Of a DNA stretch of 7,042 bases, positions 1 to 4,813 are shown piece by piece. The stretch comes from an uncultured Clostridia bacterium. GTDB lineage: Bacteria; Bacillota; Clostridia; Christensenellales; Borkfalkiaceae. The DNA lies in the NCBI GenBank assembly GCA_947581885.1, contig CANPWF010000087.1:1-7042 (forward strand). Reading direction: 5' to 3'. Below the pieces are notes generated by a model, which did no database searches, was not told the origin of the DNA, and saw only the letters and a program-made list of their open reading frames with translations. Within the stretch, counting starts at the first letter, position 1. Each line of letters opens with the position of its first letter. The translations under genes and the position numbers were made by a program.

Positions 1-1320
1 GGTGTAGCCCATCGCGGCAAGATCGACACCCTGCGATTCCGCCTCTTCCTGCGTTTGATACACGCCTTGGATGAGGCCGTAGTTGGTGTTGCTCTTCATC
101 TGGCCGACCATGTCCTCCATGCCCTGCCAGAACACATATCCGTTCGCGCCCGAATTCCTGACAACGTTGATAATGGATGTCGTGTATTGGAAACCTGCGG
201 TGAGATTTTCGGGGTCGTATTCCCCTGCTTCCTTGCCGTCAAAGCAGATCTCGGACATGTACACTTCCTGATTATTCTGCTGCCCGTAGCGATACATGAG
301 CTGCGAATCCTTCGCGCCGCCGCCGTAAATATGATAGGTGAGGCGGCCCGCGTCTCTTACGATCTCTTCGCCGCTGATCCCGTTGCGAGCGGTGTGCCCT
401 TTGATCTCTCCATACTGTTCGGTTGCCGTGTTCGTCTCGCACTCGTCGCCGACGTTATAGGCAACGTCGATATCACGGGCTTCCATCTCCCGTTTGAGGA
501 TGGCAAGGATCTCCGCCTTCTGCGCACCGTGGATAACGCAACCTTCCTGATCGCCTTCGAATCCCCAACTGCCGTTCGCTTCGTTGAAGGGCTGCAAATT
601 GTCGAAATGGAAGCCCTGCGATACGAGATATTCGTACACGTCGAGGAAGTACTTCACGAACTGCTCGTTGTGGATATCGTCGTCGATGAGGTTTACGGGG
701 TCCTCTCCGACACCGCCCGAGGAGCATCCCGAAATCGTCATCCAGTAGGGCGGGGAGTTGGAATAGAACTCCGTATTGAGGTCCTGATTGTACTTTTCGT
801 CGTGTTGAATGCGGTCGAGCACCCAAAGCTGACGGTAATCGGGCGTATCCTGCCAATCCGTCCAAGTGGAAGGATCGGCGTATTCGTCGCCGAAGAAGTA
901 TTCCTCGTCGGCATAGAACATGTTCGGATCGCCTTCGGGAGCCTTGGAAGCCCCCTTCCAACCGGGGGTGTTGCGGTCGTCCGACATATGAATATGGGTG
1001 GGATCGTCGCCGCCGCCGATATTATACCGCGCGATGTTGAGGTTGAGCCCGTTTTCGCCATACAGAGCGTCGACGATCTCTTCGCGCTTCTCTCTGCCGC
1101 TGGAACCGATCCTCGTCCAATTGCCGATCTCCGTCGCCCACCAAGAGAGCGAGAGACCCCAACCGTCGAATTCCTGCAACGGACGGGTGAGATAGACGGT
1201 GGCTTCGTTTCCCGCCGCGCGGGAAGGAAGTGCAGCGAATCCGCCCGCCGCAGCCGCCGCAAAGAGCACGCCGCAGGTGCCGATCGCTACCCCCCTCTTC
1301 CACGCAATCGATTTACTCAT
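1..1320 (-). CDS. Secreted GH30-family glycosidase, endo-beta-1,6-galactanase-like (3' end missing)
   Basis: The frame is open from an ATG at 1318-1320 to the window edge, giving 440 residues and no stop. Residues 1-36 form a Sec signal peptide: basic K8-R9, an Ala/Gly-rich hydrophobic core, and a likely cleavage site after SRA (33-35). The mature part looks like a GH30 TIM barrel: GWGLSLSWWA (53-62), LNIARYNIGGG (94-104), SNSPPYWM (187-194), the acid/base motif FNEANGSWG with E247 (245-253), HIYGGG (330-335), nucleophile motif MSEICFDG with E357 (355-362), and FWQG (397-400). The GWG-SL-WWA and N-ARYN-GG blocks resemble, from memory, fungal and bacterial endo-beta-1,6-galactanases, which cut arabinogalactan side chains. 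Probably at least 50 more residues, including the C-terminal beta-sandwich and any wall anchor, lie beyond the window. It starts 27 bases after the upstream permease, so it is likely co-transcribed. GH30 membership is strong; the galactanase specificity is inference, and another GH30 activity (glucanase, fucosidase, xylanase) is possible. Confidence 0.85.
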   Translation of the reverse strand, partial: MSKSIAWKRGVAIGTCGVLFAAAAAGGFAALPSRAAGNEATVYLTRPLQEFDGWGLSLSWWATEIGNWTRIGSSGREKREEIVDALYGENGLNLNIARYNIGGGDDPTHIHMSDDRNTPGWKGASKAPEGDPNMFYADEEYFFGDEYADPSTWTDWQDTPDYRQLWVLDRIQHDEKYNQDLNTEFYSNSPPYWMTISGCSSGGVGEDPVNLIDDDIHNEQFVKYFLDVYEYLVSQGFHFDNLQPFNEANGSWGFEGDQEGCVIHGAQKAEILAILKREMEARDIDVAYNVGDECETNTATEQYGEIKGHTARNGISGEEIVRDAGRLTYHIYGGGAKDSQLMYRYGQQNNQEVYMSEICFDGKEAGEYDPENLTAGFQYTTSIINVVRNSGANGYVFWQGMEDMVGQMKSNTNYGLIQGVYQTQEEAESQGVDLAAMGYT

Positions 1321-1326
1321 AAAATT

Positions 1327-1333
1327 CCTCCTT
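1327..1333 (-). promoter_or_regulatory. Ribosome binding site of the GH30 gene
   Basis: The minus strand reads AAGGAGG, then AATTTT, then ATG. This is a near-perfect Shine-Dalgarno sequence 6 bases from the start codon, and it fixes the start at 1320. It lies in the 27-base gap after the permease stop codon. Confidence 0.85.
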
Positions 1334-1347
1334 ATCATTACTCGCCA

Positions 1348-2292
1348 TTAACCCTTCACGGCGGAGAACACGATGGAACCGATGATCTTCTTCTGGAACA
1401 CCGCGAACACAACGATGATGGGAACGAGCGAAATGAGCGACGCCGCCAAAGCGCGGGGCACTTGCTCATAGCTGCCGCCGTTGTTGTTCAAACGGTTGAT
1501 CAAAAGAGGAAGGGTGTACCAATCGCGGCTCCGCACAAAGAGCAACGGGCCGAGGAAGTCGTTCCAGTTTCCGATGAAGGAGAGGATGCCTTGCGTCGCG
1601 AGAGCGGGCATTACGAGGGGAAGAAGCACCGAGAGGAACGTCTTGGTGTAGCTTGCGCCGTCGAGCCGCGCCGCTTCGGAAATGGAATCGGGAATGCTGT
1701 AAAAGAACTGACGCAGGAAGAACACCGTTCCCACCGAACCGAAGAACTTCGGAATGATGATGGCAAGGGGCCCTTGCGTGAGTTTCATCTGTCCGTACAA
1801 CCAAGCCTGCGGCAACATGATGACCGAGAAGGGGATCATCATCGTCGCAAGGAAGAGCAGGAAGATAACGTTCTTGCCCTTGAATTCGAGCTTCGCAAAC
1901 GCGTACGCCGCAAACGCGGAGACGACGATCTGCACAAGCACGACGGGTACGGTCGTCAAAAGGCTGTTGAAGAAGCCGCGGATGATACCGCCCTTCATCA
2001 TCTGATTGCAACCCTTCCACATATCAGCATAGGAAGTAAGCACCCATTTATGCGGGAAGAGCGAATCGGTGTACAGTTCCGTCCAAGGTTTCATCGTCGC
2101 GAGGACCATCCACAGGAACGGGAACAGCATGATGACCGCGCCGAGCGCGAGAAGCACCGTTATTACGATATCCCAAATGAGTTTGGTAGGGATCGCTCTC
2201 TTTTCTTTTGCGGGAGGGACCTGCATTTCCGCGGGTACCGCCGCCGCTTCCGCGGCTTCGACGGGAGCGTTCGTTTTGATCTCTTCGCTCAT
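1348..2292 (-). CDS. Carbohydrate ABC transporter permease, MalG-type (CUT1)
   Basis: This 314-residue inner-membrane subunit forms half of the transmembrane channel of a sugar importer. Six hydrophobic segments are visible, near residues 40-64, 107-133, 141-163, 172-197, 228-254 and 280-302. The cytoplasmic EAA loop, which docks on the ATPase, is clear: EAARLDGASYTKTF (206-219) leading into the LPLVMP segment (224-229). The C-terminus ends in SAVKG, as is usual for MalG-type permeases. The start at 2292 is preferred to an in-frame ATG at 2406, because the longer form would overlap the neighbouring permease by over 110 bases and add a low-complexity Arg/Ser tail; GGGAGGTG precedes 2292. The gene starts one base after the stop of the first permease, so translation is probably coupled. 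Residues 1-33 form an acidic, Ala/Pro/Glu-rich cytoplasmic tail longer than in most MalG proteins. Substrate cannot be read from this subunit. Confidence 0.93.
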   Translation of the reverse strand: MSEEIKTNAPVEAAEAAAVPAEMQVPPAKEKRAIPTKLIWDIVITVLLALGAVIMLFPFLWMVLATMKPWTELYTDSLFPHKWVLTSYADMWKGCNQMMKGGIIRGFFNSLLTTVPVVLVQIVVSAFAAYAFAKLEFKGKNVIFLLFLATMMIPFSVIMLPQAWLYGQMKLTQGPLAIIIPKFFGSVGTVFFLRQFFYSIPDSISEAARLDGASYTKTFLSVLLPLVMPALATQGILSFIGNWNDFLGPLLFVRSRDWYTLPLLINRLNNNGGSYEQVPRALAASLISLVPIIVVFAVFQKKIIGSIVFSAVKG

Positions 2293-2293
2293 A

Positions 2294-3283
2294 TCAGTCC
2301 ACCTCCCTCTTCTTATCCACATACATCTGGATCGCCGTAACGATGAAGATGATGAGGGCGAGGATCCATGCGCCCACAGACGAGAGCCCGAGGTTGCTCG
2401 GCGCACCCGAGAAGTTGTACACGAATCCGACCGTCGTCATGCCGAAGTTGTCGATCCCGTATCCGCCGAGGAGGATGAACGGTTCGTTGAACATCTGCAA
2501 GGCTCCCATAAGCCCCGTGACGAACAGGTAGAAAATGATGGGATACAGCGCGGGAACGGTGATCTTGAGGAGAATGACCCATCCGTTCGCACCGTCGATC
2601 CTCGCCGCTTCGAGCTGATCGGTCGAGACCGATTGAAGCCCCGCGATGAGCATCAACGTCGAGTAGCCGACGCCCTTCCACACGAGAAGAAGGTTGACGA
2701 CGAGCGCGATACCGAGCTTCGAGGAAGTCCAACCGATGGGTTTCATCCCCACCGCCGCGATGATACCGTTGATGTAGCCGTCGTCTTTGAACAGCGTCTG
2801 CCACACGATGGTGACGGCGACGACGCTCATAACGCCCGGGAGATAGTAGATGACGCGGAACGCCTGCACGCCGCGCATCTGGCGGTTCATCGCAAGTGCC
2901 AAAAAGATGCCGAGGATCAAACACACGGGCAACTGAATGGCAAAGACGAGCGTATGTACGAGCGAGTTCCAATACATCGCCGAATACAGCCCGCCGAAAA
3001 TGTCCTTAAAGTGTCCGAATCCCACGAATTTGGATTCGAACAGGGAAGTAACGCCGTTCCACTGGTAGAACATCGCCATGAACGACATAATGAGCGGCAC
3101 TGCCGTGAATACGAGAATGCCGACGATCATGGGTGAAATATACACCCAGCCGACGATATTCTCGACTCGCTTCAATCCGCCCTTTTTCTTTTGAACGGGC
3201 GCCGCGGGAGCAGCGGGAACGCCGAGAGTCTCGGCTTCCCGCGCTTCAGCGGTCTCCGTCGCTTTTAAGGCTTCGGATTCCAT
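2294..3283 (-). CDS. Carbohydrate ABC transporter permease, MalF-type (CUT1)
   Basis: This 329-residue membrane protein is the partner half of the sugar-import channel. Hydrophobic segments lie near residues 43-72, 105-133, 143-163, 186-213, 242-270 and 302-322. The EAA loop for ATPase contact is EAARIDGANGW (225-235) followed by ITVPALYP (241-248). YLPGVMSVVAVTIVW (147-161) is typical of the family. The protein is short, like UgpA/LacF/MsmF-type permeases, and lacks the extra periplasmic domain of E. coli MalF. Residues 1-39 form a charged then Ala/Pro-rich cytoplasmic tail ending in QKKKGG (31-36). The gene starts 16 bases after the binding-protein stop, behind a G-run ribosome site, and ends one base before the second permease. 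Family assignment is secure; the sugar is inferred only from the neighbouring glycosidases. Confidence 0.94.
   Translation of the reverse strand: MESEALKATETAEAREAETLGVPAAPAAPVQKKKGGLKRVENIVGWVYISPMIVGILVFTAVPLIMSFMAMFYQWNGVTSLFESKFVGFGHFKDIFGGLYSAMYWNSLVHTLVFAIQLPVCLILGIFLALAMNRQMRGVQAFRVIYYLPGVMSVVAVTIVWQTLFKDDGYINGIIAAVGMKPIGWTSSKLGIALVVNLLLVWKGVGYSTLMLIAGLQSVSTDQLEAARIDGANGWVILLKITVPALYPIIFYLFVTGLMGALQMFNEPFILLGGYGIDNFGMTTVGFVYNFSGAPSNLGLSSVGAWILALIIFIVTAIQMYVDKKREVD
2300..2307 (-). promoter_or_regulatory. Ribosome binding site of the MalG-type permease, inside the preceding gene
   Basis: The minus strand reads GGGAGGTG with about 7-8 bases to the ATG at 2292. The site is built from the last sense codons (R-E-V-D) of the upstream permease, whose TGA stop is at 2294-2296. 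This supports the 2292 start and translational coupling. Confidence 0.75.
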
Positions 3284-3287
3284 TATT

Positions 3288-3294
3288 CCCCCCT
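3288..3294 (-). promoter_or_regulatory. Weak, G-run ribosome binding site of the MalF-type permease
   Basis: The minus strand reads AGGGGGG, then AATA, then ATG. It departs from AGGAGG and sits only 4 bases from the start codon, so it looks weaker than the sites before the binding protein and the GH30 gene. No better site lies in this 16-base gap. Confidence 0.55.
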
Positions 3295-3299
3295 ATTGT

Positions 3300-4775
3300 T
3301 TATGCTACGGAATTATCGTTCACACTCTTCGTGTAAGCCGCCTGCATCTGGCTGTAAACGGTATCCCAATCCGTCTCCTTGAAGTGCTGCATAACAACTT
3401 CCGACGCCTTTTCGGTAGGCTGGACCGTCCAGATCTTTTCGAACGCCGTCGAAAGCGGATCGTACCAGAGCGCGTCGAACGTCTTGTATTCGGTCGGGAA
3501 GAACCCGTTATCGCCGCTCACAACGTCGAGGAAGTACTTACGGGTCTTGGGGAAGTACTTGGTGTCGTTTTCGGCTTTGAGGTAGTCCTCCTGCACGCTC
3601 TTACGAAGAGGAAGGGAAAGTCCGCGTTTCACGAGCTCTTCCTGCGCGTCCGAACCCATGAAGGAGAGCGCGATCCGCTTTGCGATCTCGCCCTTGTCGC
3701 CTTCGCAATCCTTGGAGACGACGTAGCCCGCCGACTTGATGAGACCGTTCCAATCCGTGCTGCCGTCTTTGGTCGGCCAAGGCATTACGCCCCAACCCTC
3801 GATGGAGTTGTCGACATTGCCGTTGGCGTCTTTGTTGAACACTTCGTTGTACGCACCGATCTGCCACGAACCGACTTCGCCGTAGAAGCAGACGTGGAGC
3901 CCCGAGAAGCCCGCGTACGTCGCGTTCTTGTAGTTGCTCGCGCCGCTCGAAAGGAATTTCGTCTGCATTTCGATCGCGTCATGCAGAGCCCCCGAACGAG
4001 GATCGACGACGGTGCCCGTCGAGAAATCGATGAGCGATTCCACACCGTAGGAGTGCGCGATGACTTCGAGGGAAGGAACGTCGAGCGCGTAAATGCCGTC
4101 GCCGGCGACTTCTTCGATCTTGGAAGTGATCTTGAGGAAATCGTCCCAAGAATAGTTCTCGGTCTCGAAGTTCATTTCCCAAGGCATCTTCATCTTCGCC
4201 CCGGTATGGCTGTCGAGCTTTTTGATCTCTTCGGTGTACTGCGAGAGAAGATTTCTGTTGTAGCCGAGCTGCTGCGTCGAGAGGTCTTTCGGGAACGCAT
4301 ACAAATCGTCGCTCGCATTGCCGAGTGCGTTGGTCGCGGGGTTGAAACGATAGAGCTGAAGGGCTGTATCGTAGATGTCGTTGAGGTCCGCGATGCGCTT
4401 GGAAGCGTCCTGCGTGAACCCGTACTCATCCGCGAACGACTGCAACGAGACGATCTCCGTCTTGTATTTCATGAGCTCGTTGGGACGGACGTAGAAGATA
4501 TCGGGCGTGTCGCCGCCTTGAATATCGCCGTCGAGAGCGGAATAGTAGTTGCTCTCCTGCTCATAAAGGAAGTCGATCGTGTAGTCGTAGCCGTCGTCTT
4601 TCAACTCCTGTTCCATCTGATCGAAATACTCTTCATAGAATTCGACCTCATGGGAGTCGGCAAGCAGGAAGATCTTGATCGTGTTTGCACGACTTCCTCC
4701 GCAGCCCGCGAGCCCGCCTACTGCCGTCGCAGCCAACACGGTCGCAGCGGCAAACGCCAAAACCTTCTTTTTCAT
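3300..4775 (-). CDS. Sugar-binding lipoprotein of a CUT1 ABC importer (extracellular solute-binding protein family 1)
   Basis: This 491-residue protein captures oligosaccharides outside the membrane and hands them to the two permeases encoded just downstream. It begins with a lipoprotein signal peptide: KKK at 2-4, a hydrophobic stretch, and the lipobox LAGC at 22-25, so C25 is the predicted lipidation site. Family features follow: GDTPDIFYVRPNEL (88-101), the DDLYAFPKDLSTQQLGYNRN block (156-175), YSWDDF (208-213), and GYVVSKD followed by the IALSFMGSDAQEELVKRG segment (350-385), typical of MalE/UgpB-like proteins. Trp residues at 304, 328, 333 and 342 could stack on sugar rings. The start at 4775 is chosen because it has AGGAGGA upstream and a proper signal peptide; extending to an ATG at 5036 would add residues overlapping the GH35 gene with no signal. 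It is longer than the roughly 400 residues of E. coli MalE. Substrate is inferred from context. Confidence 0.94.
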   Translation of the reverse strand: MKKKVLAFAAATVLAATAVGGLAGCGGSRANTIKIFLLADSHEVEFYEEYFDQMEQELKDDGYDYTIDFLYEQESNYYSALDGDIQGGDTPDIFYVRPNELMKYKTEIVSLQSFADEYGFTQDASKRIADLNDIYDTALQLYRFNPATNALGNASDDLYAFPKDLSTQQLGYNRNLLSQYTEEIKKLDSHTGAKMKMPWEMNFETENYSWDDFLKITSKIEEVAGDGIYALDVPSLEVIAHSYGVESLIDFSTGTVVDPRSGALHDAIEMQTKFLSSGASNYKNATYAGFSGLHVCFYGEVGSWQIGAYNEVFNKDANGNVDNSIEGWGVMPWPTKDGSTDWNGLIKSAGYVVSKDCEGDKGEIAKRIALSFMGSDAQEELVKRGLSLPLRKSVQEDYLKAENDTKYFPKTRKYFLDVVSGDNGFFPTEYKTFDALWYDPLSTAFEKIWTVQPTEKASEVVMQHFKETDWDTVYSQMQAAYTKSVNDNSVA

Positions 4776-4780
4776 AACTT

Positions 4781-4787
4781 TCCTCCT
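4781..4787 (-). promoter_or_regulatory. Strong ribosome binding site of the binding-protein gene
   Basis: The minus strand reads AGGAGGA about 5-6 bases before the ATG at 4775. It begins 6 bases after the intergenic hairpin, so the hairpin does not hide it. It decides the start against the longer open frame that begins at 5036. Confidence 0.85.
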
Positions 4788-4793
4788 ACAATT

Positions 4794-4810
4794 TTCGGGT
4801 TTTGCCCGAA
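4794..4810 (-). other. Intergenic stem-loop between the GH35-like gene and the binding-protein gene
   Basis: The minus strand reads TTCGGG, loop CAAAA, CCCGAA: a perfect 6-bp stem with four G-C pairs. It starts 3 bases after the GH35-like stop codon and ends 6 bases before the ribosome site of the binding-protein gene. The bases that follow on the transcript are AATTGT, with no T run, so it is not a typical intrinsic terminator. A role in protecting or processing the downstream mRNA is possible, but this is inference. Confidence 0.5.
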
Positions 4811-4813
4811 TCT

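Noticed and set aside
1321..1347. A promoter or operator in front of the GH30 gene
   Set aside because: Only 27 bases separate the genes, mostly taken up by the ribosome site. I see no -35/-10 pair or clear palindrome there.
55..2340. A 761-residue open frame on the plus strand
   Set aside because: It lies opposite the GH30 gene and the second permease. Its product is rich in Arg, Glu, His and Asp with no family motif, while the minus strand gives clear family proteins. GC-rich codon use on the minus strand keeps the opposite frame open.
2293..2406. An earlier start (2406) for the second permease
   Set aside because: It would add 38 Arg/Ser-rich residues overlapping the first permease. The ATG at 2292 has a good ribosome site and a one-base gap.
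2069..3136. A 355-residue open frame on the plus strand across the two permeases
   Set aside because: It spans the junction of two real genes on the other strand and gives a low-complexity His/Arg/Asp/Glu-rich product.
4794..4810. The intergenic hairpin as a rho-independent terminator
   Set aside because: No run of T follows the stem on either strand, and the importer genes downstream have no other promoter-sized gap.
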